Below, piece after piece: positions 5,584-12,074 of a DNA stretch of 13,826 nt. Within the stretch, counting starts at the first letter, position 1. The number at the start of each line of letters is the position of its first letter. The notes under the pieces were generated by a model that did not search any database, was not told the DNA's origin, and saw only the letters and a list, made by a program, of their open reading frames with translations. Made by a program: the position numbers and the translations under genes. Source of the stretch: Candidatus Aenigmatarchaeota archaeon (GTDB taxonomy: Archaea > Aenigmatarchaeota > Aenigmatarchaeia > Aenigmatarchaeales > Aenigmatarchaeaceae); assembly GCA_028715225.1 (NCBI GenBank), contig JAQUSH010000007.1, positions 1-13,826 of the forward strand, read 5' to 3'.

Positions 5584-8255
5584 TTCTCAAATTCTACAAA
5601 TTTCCCCATGCTCCCATTTCCTGAAAAGTAAAGTGCAGAACCACATTCAGGACAATGACCATTCAGGGTAGGTCTTCGAAATTCCCAATGGCATTTTTTG
5701 CAAACAACATGATCAAAACATTTCAAAACAGTCTTATCTGGCGGATCCATCTTTCCGAATATGTCTCCGAAACTTCTTTGCCTTGATCCTTCTAAAAGTT
5801 CTGAGGAACTAATTCCACAAACTTCAAATATTCTTTCTAGCGGTGGCATGACCTGATTCTGAATATAATAAGCTGGATCTATCTCAAGCCCTTTTTCTTT
5901 TACATAAGCTGGATCTTCTGCCCTCTTTGATACAAGCTGATTTCCTTTAATTATAACATAACCTAAACGCTCGCCTATCATGTTTCCTCTGGAAGGATCT
6001 CGCTGCATTATTTTTTTAGCGAGTTCAACATGCGGCACAACACCGTCATACTGATCAACTGATTTTGTCACACCTTTTACAATAGCAAGTTCATCAAGAA
6101 TAACAGTTCCCTTTGATATGTCATGTGCAACATTTCTAACAATTTTAGCAGCTTTAGACACATCTCCTTCTTTTAGAATAGTTTCTAATACCTTTCTCAT
6201 TGTTTTTGTTGTTAGTTTGCACCAATCTCTTCTCACAGTTTCAATTCCTTTCATTGCTATTTTATCTTTCCAGACTCCGTCAACTTTTTCAAATGCCCAT
6301 CCAGCGTATCTTTTCTTGGCAAGAATCAAAAATCTTTTGAATAATTTTTCATTTTGAAGTTCCAGTCCTTCTAATCGATCTGTGACAAATTTAGCTATTT
6401 CTTCTCCAAGCTGGCTTGCCTGATCTAAATCATTTATTCCTGTTTTAACGAAGACTGAATCGGTATCTCCATATACGACCTTAACTGGGAAATTTTCTTC
6501 AACTAGCTTTTTGGTTTTGGCAATATTTTCTCTTCCCCATGATGTGATTGAAGCTGCAACTTCTGGCTGGAAGAATTTTCCTGCTGCAAATCCAGTGTAA
6601 CCATACAAAGAAACAAGCATTCCCTTCAGTGCATATTGTTTAGCATCAAGTATTCTTAGCGCTTCCTCGTCTCTTTCTTTTTTCATCAGTCCTTTTACTT
6701 CAAATCTGGTATCAAAATAGTATCTGGCAACATAAGGAAATATTCCTTCTTTAAGATCTTTCTTAACGAATGCAGCATTTATCGGTGACAATCTGAATTG
6801 TTCTTCCTTGTATTTTTCCTTGTCTTTCAAAAGTGTTGTCGGACAAATGTTATAATGCATAATCATGGAAGGGTACATTGACTTGAAGTCTAAAACTAAA
6901 ACACAGCCATCTGCATGGAATCCTACATCTGGCTCCAAGACAGTTGCTCCCTTGTATTTTATTTCGTCACTAGCATCTGTAATTCTTTTTGGTTTGCATG
7001 GCATCACATAGTTTCTTTTCTTAAGCTCATGCAATAAAGCATTCTCGTGACGAGCTGCCTGGCCTGTCATGAGATCTTCGAATATCAATCCTGACAATTT
7101 TGACATTTCAATAAACTTGTTCATGTCAACCAGCTTATGAGATGTAACAAGCTCTAGTGCAAGTTCGGAGTCAACCTTGCAATATTCTATAAACTTGGCA
7201 AGATCTTCGCTTGATCCTTTCCATAGTTTTGCCATCTCTCTCCATCCCCCAACATCAATTTTTGTTTTTCCTAGAAGTGTTTTCGATACTGTATTCAAAT
7301 CAAATCTGACAAATTTGTGAGGCTGGTCATAAACAGAAAGATATCTTACGATGTAGTATGGATCAACTATTGCTCTCCCTGAGATAGTTGTTCTCTGCGT
7401 CATTCCATATTTTCTCGTGAATGATTGTTTTTCGGATCTTCCGATGTCTCTTGGTATGTTTAGAACTTCCATTCTTTTCAGAATGTATGGCATATCATAA
7501 TTTTCCATGTTGTATCCGACAAGAATGTCTGGATCATAATCAATAAGAATGTCTTTGAATTTTGTAAGCATTTCTTTTTCATCTTTGCATATAATAGTAT
7601 CTTTCGCTATTGTGTTTTTTGTTAGTAGAACAATTGATTTTTTTCCTTTGTGCTCATGAGAGAAGACCATTGATATCATATTTATTGGATCTCTTGAGAA
7701 ATCCGCTAGACCTTCTTTCTGAATTACAACCGTCTCTGTGTCAATTGCAAGATATTTTAACGTTGCATTCTTAATGACGTCAATTGGTTTTATTGTTTTG
7801 ATTTCTATTGCTTTGCATTTCACGGTGTGTGTTCTTGCTGGGTTGCCGTCAACTTCTGCCCATCCCATGCCTCTTAGTCCGAAATCTACCATGAATCTAT
7901 ATTTGAAGAGTATGTCTGCTTCATAAGGAGTTCCAAATTGTTTTGACCATTCTCGTATCTCAGGTGTTTTAGATGGATCGCGTCCAATTATCTTAATTAT
8001 TTTTTTAGGTTTTTCAGAATATCCTAGTGGAAGGAACTTTTCAACAATATGAGCACTTAATCCCTGCTCTTCTATTTCAAATTTAACATCGTTGATGTCA
8101 TGATCGCTGTCAACATCAAGATAAAAATATGGAAGAAACCCTTCATAGAATGCGCACACACTCTCTCCTTCTTCTGTTTTCCCAAAAATTCTCACAACTG
8201 GTTTTCCATTAACAATAACATAATCGCAATCAAGAATCTGTAAGTTTGTTTTCAT
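5580..8255 (-). CDS. polB: Family B DNA polymerase (PolB) with C-terminal zinc finger
   Basis: This 891-residue protein is a replicative-type archaeal B-family polymerase. The 3'-5' exonuclease motifs are intact: Exo I LAIDTET (D172, E174), Exo II VGYNMENYD (N249, D254), Exo III YCKVD (Y358, D362). Polymerase motif A is LDFKSMYPS (D456) and motif C is YGDTDS (D597, D599). Motif B reads KQYALKGMLVSLYG (539-552): the lysine and the SxYG are kept, but the nearly invariant Asn before Ser is Val548. The C-terminus carries a four-cysteine zinc site (C852, C855, C868, C871), found in many archaeal PolBs. The start has a TATA-like run beginning 38 nt upstream (8281-8293) and GTGAT three bases before the ATG, a short Shine-Dalgarno. 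It lies beside cdc6-DP1, forming a replication cluster, and overlaps the convergent orphan gene by 4 bp. Confidence 0.96.
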   Translation of the reverse strand: MKTNLQILDCDYVIVNGKPVVRIFGKTEEGESVCAFYEGFLPYFYLDVDSDHDINDVKFEIEEQGLSAHIVEKFLPLGYSEKPKKIIKIIGRDPSKTPEIREWSKQFGTPYEADILFKYRFMVDFGLRGMGWAEVDGNPARTHTVKCKAIEIKTIKPIDVIKNATLKYLAIDTETVVIQKEGLADFSRDPINMISMVFSHEHKGKKSIVLLTKNTIAKDTIICKDEKEMLTKFKDILIDYDPDILVGYNMENYDMPYILKRMEVLNIPRDIGRSEKQSFTRKYGMTQRTTISGRAIVDPYYIVRYLSVYDQPHKFVRFDLNTVSKTLLGKTKIDVGGWREMAKLWKGSSEDLAKFIEYCKVDSELALELVTSHKLVDMNKFIEMSKLSGLIFEDLMTGQAARHENALLHELKKRNYVMPCKPKRITDASDEIKYKGATVLEPDVGFHADGCVLVLDFKSMYPSMIMHYNICPTTLLKDKEKYKEEQFRLSPINAAFVKKDLKEGIFPYVARYYFDTRFEVKGLMKKERDEEALRILDAKQYALKGMLVSLYGYTGFAAGKFFQPEVAASITSWGRENIAKTKKLVEENFPVKVVYGDTDSVFVKTGINDLDQASQLGEEIAKFVTDRLEGLELQNEKLFKRFLILAKKRYAGWAFEKVDGVWKDKIAMKGIETVRRDWCKLTTKTMRKVLETILKEGDVSKAAKIVRNVAHDISKGTVILDELAIVKGVTKSVDQYDGVVPHVELAKKIMQRDPSRGNMIGERLGYVIIKGNQLVSKRAEDPAYVKEKGLEIDPAYYIQNQVMPPLERIFEVCGISSSELLEGSRQRSFGDIFGKMDPPDKTVLKCFDHVVCKKCHWEFRRPTLNGHCPECGSALYFSGNGSMGKFVEFEN

Positions 8256-8280
8256 TAAATCACTAAACTAATTAACATAC

Positions 8281-8293
8281 TAAATTATTTAAA
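8281..8293 (-). promoter_or_regulatory. Probable TATA box of PolB
   Basis: On the minus strand TTTAAATAATTTA begins 38 nt before the PolB ATG (8255). This predicts a leader of roughly ten bases that would include GTGAT (8259-8263), complementary to the archaeal 16S 3' end. PolB would thus be one of the few first genes here with a leader. Confidence 0.4.
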
Positions 8294-8317
8294 GAAATTT
8301 GTGCTGCAAGAAATAGG

Positions 8318-8330
8318 TTTAAATCTTTAT
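8318..8330 (+). promoter_or_regulatory. TATA promoter of small orphan gene
   Basis: TTTAAATCTTTAT begins 30 nt before ATG 8348. It matches the recurring TTTAAATCYTT promoter of this window and supports ATG 8348 over the in-frame TTG at 8336. Confidence 0.55.
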
Positions 8331-8347
8331 TTCTATTGTTTTTTAAT

Positions 8348-8632
8348 ATGAAAGGGCAATTTGATGAGGAGATTTTCAGACGCGGTGGAGAATTAGAAGG
8401 GCGTAGCAACCGGGGAGGAACATTTGCATATTTTTCTACAGTTGACGGATCAGTTGAAATCATATGCCCTCAGTTTAGAAAGGTCGCGAAAATTGACTTT
8501 ATGCCTGACAAATTAATAATATCGTATTTTGCAACTCGAAATGAGGTAGTAGCATATATACATGGTGGAGAAGTAACTGTTTTAGAAAACCCATATATTC
8601 TCTGGGACCAAGAAGCTTGCTCTAGATTTTGA
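8348..8632 (+). CDS. Small orphan protein between the two polymerase genes
   Basis: This predicted 94-residue protein is not recognised. It has a charged, glycine-rich N-terminus (EEIFRRGGELEGRSNRGG) and then alternating hydrophobic segments suggesting a small beta-rich fold (FAYFSTVDGSVEIICP; KLIISYFATRNEVVAYIHGG; EVTVLENPYIL). There is no membrane segment and no cysteine pair. The frame also opens at TTG 8336, but ATG 8348 has a TATA box at -30. It is divergent from PolB and converges on DP1, whose last 11 bases it overlaps (8622-8632). Both stop codons fall inside the overlap. Its place between two replication genes invites, but does not prove, a replication role. The promoter and strand-like pattern favour a real gene. 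Confidence 0.68.
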   Translation: MKGQFDEEIFRRGGELEGRSNRGGTFAYFSTVDGSVEIICPQFRKVAKIDFMPDKLIISYFATRNEVVAYIHGGEVTVLENPYILWDQEACSRF

Positions 8633-9596
8633 TTATATTTCTATTTTTTAATTCTATCAGGCACTTTTCACCAACTATGCTTATCGATTTGTAGTTTGCG
8701 CTTATTTCTTTGTTTGTAAGAACGATATCAGGCGCAGTATCTATAAGAAAATCCTGACTGTTTATATTGACAAATCTCTTTTTAAGGGCTGTCAGTGGAT
8801 CGCTGTCGAATAAAACAAGTATGTTAACGCCGTCTATTTCTAGCGAGACTGGAGTAACTATGTAGTTTAGATTTCCGTCTGTCTTTTCCTCGTTAGAAAC
8901 TATAAAGAATTTTGTTCTTGGGTAATGTTCTTTTATTTTTTCGACATTGTCACAATTACCGACAAAAACATAATCAGCATTAATGTCTATCTTGTTTTCA
9001 AAATCGTGGTTTATTATGAACGCAACCTTTGTATCTAATTCAGAGTAAGAAACTTTTCTCAACGGAACATCTGGATAAACTATTTTTTCTCCAAATAATA
9101 TTTTATTGTTATAGCTTCCTGATGCTGCAACAATATCATCAAGTGAAACCTTTTCTCCTACATCTCTGTCAACTATGACTCTGACAGAACCTGTCTTGTC
9201 TTCTAATTCTAAAAGCATATTGCCGTTGCTAGGCTCTTTGCTCTTTACCATTCCTATTACGCTCACCTTTCCATTACTGCATTTGTTTATAGAAATTATG
9301 TTGCTAAGTTCTACTTTCTTCATAAGAAGCTCTTGCGTAAAATCATATCTTTTATTAAGAACGTCTATCAAATCCTGAACACTTATTTTCTTAACTTTCT
9401 TCATGTTCTTTAGAATCTTGAAGCTTGTTGATTTTAGATAGTTGTTAATTATTTCACTTGTAAGAACCAGCGGTCTATCTTCTTTTGTTTTAGCAATTAT
9501 CTTGATTATGTCTGTCTCATTTAGAGTTTTTAATCTGTCATTTGCATCTGGATCTATCAGTACACCAAGACTGATAAGTTCTTTGATATATGTCAT
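8622..9596 (-). CDS. DNA polymerase D small subunit DP1, shortened with degenerate phosphoesterase domain
   Basis: The 324-residue product is a reduced DP1 (usually about 450-700 residues). Residues 1-60 form the helical N-terminus (LISLGVLIDPDAND). Residues 108-180 are an unmistakable DP1 OB fold (VSVIGMVKS, MLLELEDKTGSVRVIV, IVYPDVPLR). Residues 188-324 align in order with the calcineurin-like phosphoesterase domain, but its metal ligands are gone: expected SDxHxGS reads INHDFEN (194-200), GDxVDG reads GNCDNV (213-218), GNHD reads SNEE (234-237), YHG reads FDS (263-265), and GHxH reads NKEI (295-298) after the conserved PDI (289-291). The 3'-5' exonuclease of PolD is therefore predicted absent, leaving a scaffold for DP2 (not in this window). 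The ATG lies 4 nt after the cdc6 stop, with GTGAT overlapping that stop, so both genes form one operon. cdc6-DP1 linkage is known in Thermococcales and supports the identification. Confidence 0.85.
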   Translation of the reverse strand: MTYIKELISLGVLIDPDANDRLKTLNETDIIKIIAKTKEDRPLVLTSEIINNYLKSTSFKILKNMKKVKKISVQDLIDVLNKRYDFTQELLMKKVELSNIISINKCSNGKVSVIGMVKSKEPSNGNMLLELEDKTGSVRVIVDRDVGEKVSLDDIVAASGSYNNKILFGEKIVYPDVPLRKVSYSELDTKVAFIINHDFENKIDINADYVFVGNCDNVEKIKEHYPRTKFFIVSNEEKTDGNLNYIVTPVSLEIDGVNILVLFDSDPLTALKKRFVNINSQDFLIDTAPDIVLTNKEISANYKSISIVGEKCLIELKNRNIIKI

Positions 9597-9600
9597 AGCA

Positions 9601-10788
9601 TCACAAAAAATTCTGCTGAAGCATTTTCTGAAGTTTTCCTAGTGCTTGCTCTCCAACACTGACTGATACCACTCTTGTTCTACCATAGCGTCCTTTTGAT
9701 ACGACCTTAGTGTTTATCACGCCAAACAAATCAAGTTCAGCTATAAGATCAGAGATTCTTCGCTGAGTCAATGGTTTCAGATTGTTGTCTCTGCATACTT
9801 CTGCATATTTTTCTACAATTTCTCCTGTTTCTATATTTGTTTTCTTGTCTAATTTCAAAATTGCCCACAAAACTGCCTGAGACTGTTTAGGCTGTGCTCT
9901 TGCAAATTCAGTTGTTCTGTCTAAATCTATTTTATCCTGAGCAGCATCAACGTGTTCTATTGATACCTCTTTAACATTTGATCTTTCAGCAAGTTCTCCT
10001 GCAACTCTAAGCAAATCAAGGGCTCTTCTGGCGTCTCCGTGCTCTTGGGCAGCTAAAGCAGCGCATTTTTCAATAACACCTTCTGCTAATGAATTTTCTC
10101 CGAACGCATCTTCTGCTCTGGTTCTAAGTATGTCCTGAAGCTGAACTGCGTTGTAAGGAGGAAATATGAGCTCTTCTTCAGATAAAGAAGACTTAATACG
10201 AGGATCTAGGTTCTCTATAAATCCAAGATCATTTGTTATTCCGATTATTGAAACTTTGGAATTCTTCAAATCCTGGTTTATTCTAGTCATGTTGTAAAGT
10301 ATTTCATCTCCGTTCTTCTGTATCAGTGCATCAATCTCATCTATTATTAAAATAACATTCTGTTTCTTAGATTCAATACATTTGAAGAAAATAGAATAAA
10401 TCTGATCTGTTGGAAGGCCTGTAAATGGCACCTCAACTCCGAATTCTTTGGATAAACTAGCCAATAATCTATATTCTGTGTCAGCAGCTTTCATTTTACA
10501 GTTCAAATAAATGACTTTTGCAGGCATGCTTGAATCTTTGGATCTCTTTTCTAACTGATCGCCTACCATTCTTGTTATCAGTGATTTGCCTGTTCCGGTT
10601 CGGCCATAAATAAACACATTGCTAGGTTTCTCTCCTCTAAGTGCTGGTGCTAATATCCTACCAAGATCATTAATTTGTGCTTCACGATGAGGTATCGTAC
10701 TTGGCGTGAAAGATATTGTAAGAACAGAACGGTTAGTGAATATAGAATTACTTGTTAAAAATTTATCAAAAACATCATCTAGTGTCAT
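9601..10788 (-). CDS. cdc6: Orc1/Cdc6 replication initiator
   Basis: This 395-residue AAA+ initiator recognises origin repeats and helps to load MCM. It shows Walker A GRTGTGKS (63-69 region), Walker B ILIIDEID (146-153), sensor 1 ITNDL (N186), a putative arginine finger DPR (R197) and sensor 2 GDARRALD (R254). A C-terminal winged helix (about 300-395) includes EVCRDNNLKPLTQRRISDLI and ends near GRTRVVSVSV. The N-terminus has the usual IPHREAQI entry motif. Length is normal. A TATA box begins 45 nt before the ATG, and GGAAGTGA (10795-10802), a good Shine-Dalgarno, lies 6 nt before it, so this gene has a short leader unlike most first genes here. It is followed by DP1 in one operon. Its upstream region holds ORB-like sites, as expected for an initiator beside its origin. 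Confidence 0.96.
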   Translation of the reverse strand: MTLDDVFDKFLTSNSIFTNRSVLTISFTPSTIPHREAQINDLGRILAPALRGEKPSNVFIYGRTGTGKSLITRMVGDQLEKRSKDSSMPAKVIYLNCKMKAADTEYRLLASLSKEFGVEVPFTGLPTDQIYSIFFKCIESKKQNVILIIDEIDALIQKNGDEILYNMTRINQDLKNSKVSIIGITNDLGFIENLDPRIKSSLSEEELIFPPYNAVQLQDILRTRAEDAFGENSLAEGVIEKCAALAAQEHGDARRALDLLRVAGELAERSNVKEVSIEHVDAAQDKIDLDRTTEFARAQPKQSQAVLWAILKLDKKTNIETGEIVEKYAEVCRDNNLKPLTQRRISDLIAELDLFGVINTKVVSKGRYGRTRVVSVSVGEQALGKLQKMLQQNFL

Positions 10789-10794
10789 TAACCC

Positions 10795-10802
10795 TCACTT
10801 CC
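10795..10802 (-). promoter_or_regulatory. Shine-Dalgarno of cdc6
   Basis: On the minus strand GGAAGTGA lies 6 nt before the cdc6 ATG and matches the archaeal GGAGGTGA at seven of eight positions. It falls just inside the transcript start predicted from the TATA box at 10826-10833. Confidence 0.55.
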
Positions 10803-10825
10803 TTTGAAAATAAGGTGCGTGAATA

Positions 10826-10833
10826 TATATAAA
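10826..10833 (-). promoter_or_regulatory. TATA box of cdc6-DP1 operon
   Basis: On the minus strand TTTATATA begins 45 nt before the cdc6 ATG and predicts transcription starting near 10803, giving a leader of about 15 nt. The nearest ORB-like site (10849-10869) is 16 bp upstream, where bound Orc1/Cdc6 could affect TBP/TFB access. Confidence 0.55.
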
Positions 10834-10848
10834 CATATGTTCACGTTA

Positions 10849-10869
10849 CCCCCTTTCTTCCTATGGAAC
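10849..10869 (-). repeat. ORB-like element A with G-string
   Basis: On the minus strand it reads GTTCCATAGGAAGAAAGGGG plus one more G. This has the TTCC-GGAA dyad, A-rich linker and terminal G-string of archaeal origin recognition boxes (consensus near GTTCCAGTGGAAACAAA then Gs). It is the best ORB match in the window. Confidence 0.72.
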
Positions 10870-10886
10870 TTCACATGAATTCACCG

Positions 10887-10902
10887 ATATAGGAAAAATA
10901 GG
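10887..10902 (+). repeat. Weak ORB-like half element D
   Basis: ATATAGGAAAAATAGG matches 12 of 16 bases of the reverse complement of element B (CCATAGGAAATAAAGG). The left arm of the dyad is missing, so it may be a mini-ORB or chance. Confidence 0.35.
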
Positions 10903-10929
10903 TATATGAACGTTCATTTCAGGGGCTCT

Positions 10930-10950
10930 ATCCTTTATTTCCTATGGAAC
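10930..10950 (-). repeat. ORB-like element B
   Basis: On the minus strand it reads GTTCCATAGGAAATAAAGGA. It shares the exact 12-mer GTTCCATAGGAA with element A, 81 bp away in the same orientation. The G-string is reduced to two Gs. Confidence 0.65.
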
Positions 10951-10986
10951 GTGTTTACTAACGTTCGTTCTGTTTGACCTTCGTTT

Positions 10987-11036
10987 CTTATAACGATGTT
11001 ATTATTATTATATATGTATAAATATATTTTGTTATA
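10987..11036. other. AT-rich tract, possible duplex unwinding element
   Basis: About 50 bp that are almost entirely A/T, including ATTATTATTATATATGTATA from 11001, lying between ORB-like elements B and C. The position fits a duplex unwinding element. It could also partly serve as a promoter, but no plus-strand gene follows it. Confidence 0.5.
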
Positions 11037-11042
11037 GGCCAC

Positions 11043-11068
11043 TTCGACAGGAAATGCAGGGCTGGGGG
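11043..11068 (+). repeat. ORB-like element C, opposite orientation
   Basis: The site begins TTCGACAGGAAATGCAGGG and ends in five Gs. It has the right dyad arm AGGAAAT and a G-rich string, matches 14 of 19 bases of the element B core, and points away from A and B across the AT-rich tract. The left dyad arm is imperfect (TTCG). Confidence 0.5.
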
Positions 11069-11070
11069 TA

Positions 11071-11790
11071 TTATTTGTAATTTTTCTTAAGAAGATTAGA
11101 AAGTTCATCAGATTTCAAATTAACTAATGCTAATGGTATTGATTCTGTTTCTGCAACACGTCTAGCTAAAGCATCAATTTCACTATCCTTTGTTTGCAAT
11201 ATAACTAAACCAGGTTTTAGATTAGTTACTTTAAGCGCAACCATTGAGCTTCGTCCAGAGTGAGCACCTGTAAATATTAGAGCTCTTTCATTGGTTAATC
11301 CATACATTTTAACCATTTCTGTTGGTGAAAATTCAACAATAGCCTTTAGAGCATCTATCATTGTATATCCATATATCTTACTTTCAGTTAGATCTTTCCT
11401 TACAACTATATTTGCTCCTATTTTCCTGCAGAATTCATCAACAGTAACAGGTTTGTCAAATTCCTTAACTATAGCACCTGTATCACTTATTGTATTTTTA
11501 CCAGGAGTTGTTGAAAAGTCTTGAATTATCTTTCCGCCGCGCTTTTCATCTATATCCATCATAGCTGCTACCATTTTTTTAATAATCTTAATACCAGGCG
11601 ACTGTCTTCGGCCGTTCTCATAATCAGAAATAACAGAAGGCATAATTTTTAATTCATCAGCTAGAGCTCTCTGCGGAATCTTAAAGATGTTTCTCCATTT
11701 CTGTATAGTTTGTCCTGGATTAGAACTAAGTACTATCTCACCTGCTATTTTTTTAGATAAAGAATCTTTTGCAGCTTCGATTTCTTGCAT
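11071..11790 (-). CDS. XRE-type HTH transcriptional regulator (archaeal COG1709 type)
   Basis: A 239-residue DNA-binding protein. Residues 28-78 form a lambda-repressor/XRE helix-turn-helix (IQKWRNIFKIPQRALADEL, then MPSVISDYENGRRQSPG). The C-terminal domain (about 115-230) carries stretches I associate with the archaeal COG1709 regulators (IYGYTMIDALKAIVEF, ALIFTGAHSGRSSMVALKV, KPGLVILQ); this domain's ligand is unknown. ATG 11790 has a TATA box beginning 30 nt upstream (TTTAAATG, 11813-11820), implying leaderless transcription. Its 3' end abuts the origin. Being beside the origin does not itself show a role in replication. It is followed upstream on the same strand by the RAM-domain gene, 37 bp away, but each has its own promoter. 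Confidence 0.83.
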   Translation of the reverse strand: MQEIEAAKDSLSKKIAGEIVLSSNPGQTIQKWRNIFKIPQRALADELKIMPSVISDYENGRRQSPGIKIIKKMVAAMMDIDEKRGGKIIQDFSTTPGKNTISDTGAIVKEFDKPVTVDEFCRKIGANIVVRKDLTESKIYGYTMIDALKAIVEFSPTEMVKMYGLTNERALIFTGAHSGRSSMVALKVTNLKPGLVILQTKDSEIDALARRVAETESIPLALVNLKSDELSNLLKKNYK

Positions 11791-11812
11791 ATATATTAAT
11801 TGTCGTATATCA

Positions 11813-11820
11813 CATTTAAA
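11813..11820 (-). promoter_or_regulatory. TATA box of HTH regulator gene
   Basis: On the minus strand TTTAAATG begins 30 nt before ATG 11790. It lies between the regulator and the stop codon of the upstream RAM-domain gene, so the regulator can be transcribed on its own. Confidence 0.5.
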
Positions 11821-11827
11821 GGTAACG

Positions 11828-12058
11828 TTAGAACTTGATACCAGTTAATGTTTTAGTATCAATAACACCTTTTATTGTCCTTATTCTATTTACAACAATC
11901 TCTCCAACTTTTATATGGCTTGATGCTTCAATTTTTACGATTGCAGAATATTCGCCACTAAGTTCATTCACTTCAGAAAGCCCCATTTGTAAAAGAGTAT
12001 CATAAACAGATTTGTCTTGCCCAGGAGCAGTTGTTATTAGTACGTATGCAATCGCCAT
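11828..12058 (-). CDS. Stand-alone Lrp/AsnC ligand-binding (RAM) domain protein
   Basis: The 76-residue product is a single RAM domain: beta strand AIAYVLITTAPGQ, a helix (DKSVYDTLLQM), VNELSGEYSAIVKIEAS, a second helix (GEIVVNRIRTIKGV) and IDTKTLTG. This is the ligand-binding and oligomerisation half of Lrp/AsnC regulators, with no DNA-binding helix-turn-helix, and there is no room upstream for one before the promoter. Such stand-alone proteins are common in archaea and can form rings that bind amino acids; the ligand here is not known. The ATG has a TATA box with its first T 29 nt upstream, so the transcript is likely leaderless. It diverges from the CBS-domain gene. Confidence 0.9.
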   Translation of the reverse strand: MAIAYVLITTAPGQDKSVYDTLLQMGLSEVNELSGEYSAIVKIEASSHIKVGEIVVNRIRTIKGVIDTKTLTGIKF

Positions 12059-12074
12059 AAAATATATTAAACAG

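Larger units (their letters stand above)
10840..11070. other. Probable replication origin next to cdc6
   Basis: This is the only gene-free region of any length in the window (10789-11070, about 280 bp). It lies between cdc6 and an HTH regulator. It contains at least three ORB-like elements plus one weaker one, in both orientations, and an AT-rich tract (10987-11036) between sites B and C that could be the unwinding element. Archaeal origins typically sit beside an orc1/cdc6 gene, with ORB repeats flanking an AT-rich stretch. A repeated AACGTTC (10909-10915, 10960-10966) adds further short repeats. The call combines visible repeats with that known arrangement. Confidence 0.78.

Noticed and set aside
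8336..8347. A TTG start for the small orphan gene at 8336.
   Set aside because: ATG 8348 lies 30 nt after the first T of the TATA box; the TTG would be only 18 nt away.
8600..8660. DP1 truncated by a frameshift, with missing C-terminal domain downstream.
   Set aside because: The frame aligns with DP1 to the end of the phosphoesterase domain, including PDI and the final strands, and the downstream bases encode another gene. The motifs are replaced within one intact frame, so this is degeneration, not a broken gene.
11001..11036. The AT-rich run upstream of the origin as a promoter for an unseen plus-strand gene.
   Set aside because: No plus-strand gene follows; the regulator and cdc6 are both on the minus strand.
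10789..11070. The repeats upstream of cdc6 as a CRISPR array or an insertion-sequence end.
   Set aside because: The repeats are short, unevenly spaced and in both orientations, with no cas or transposase gene and no target-site duplication.
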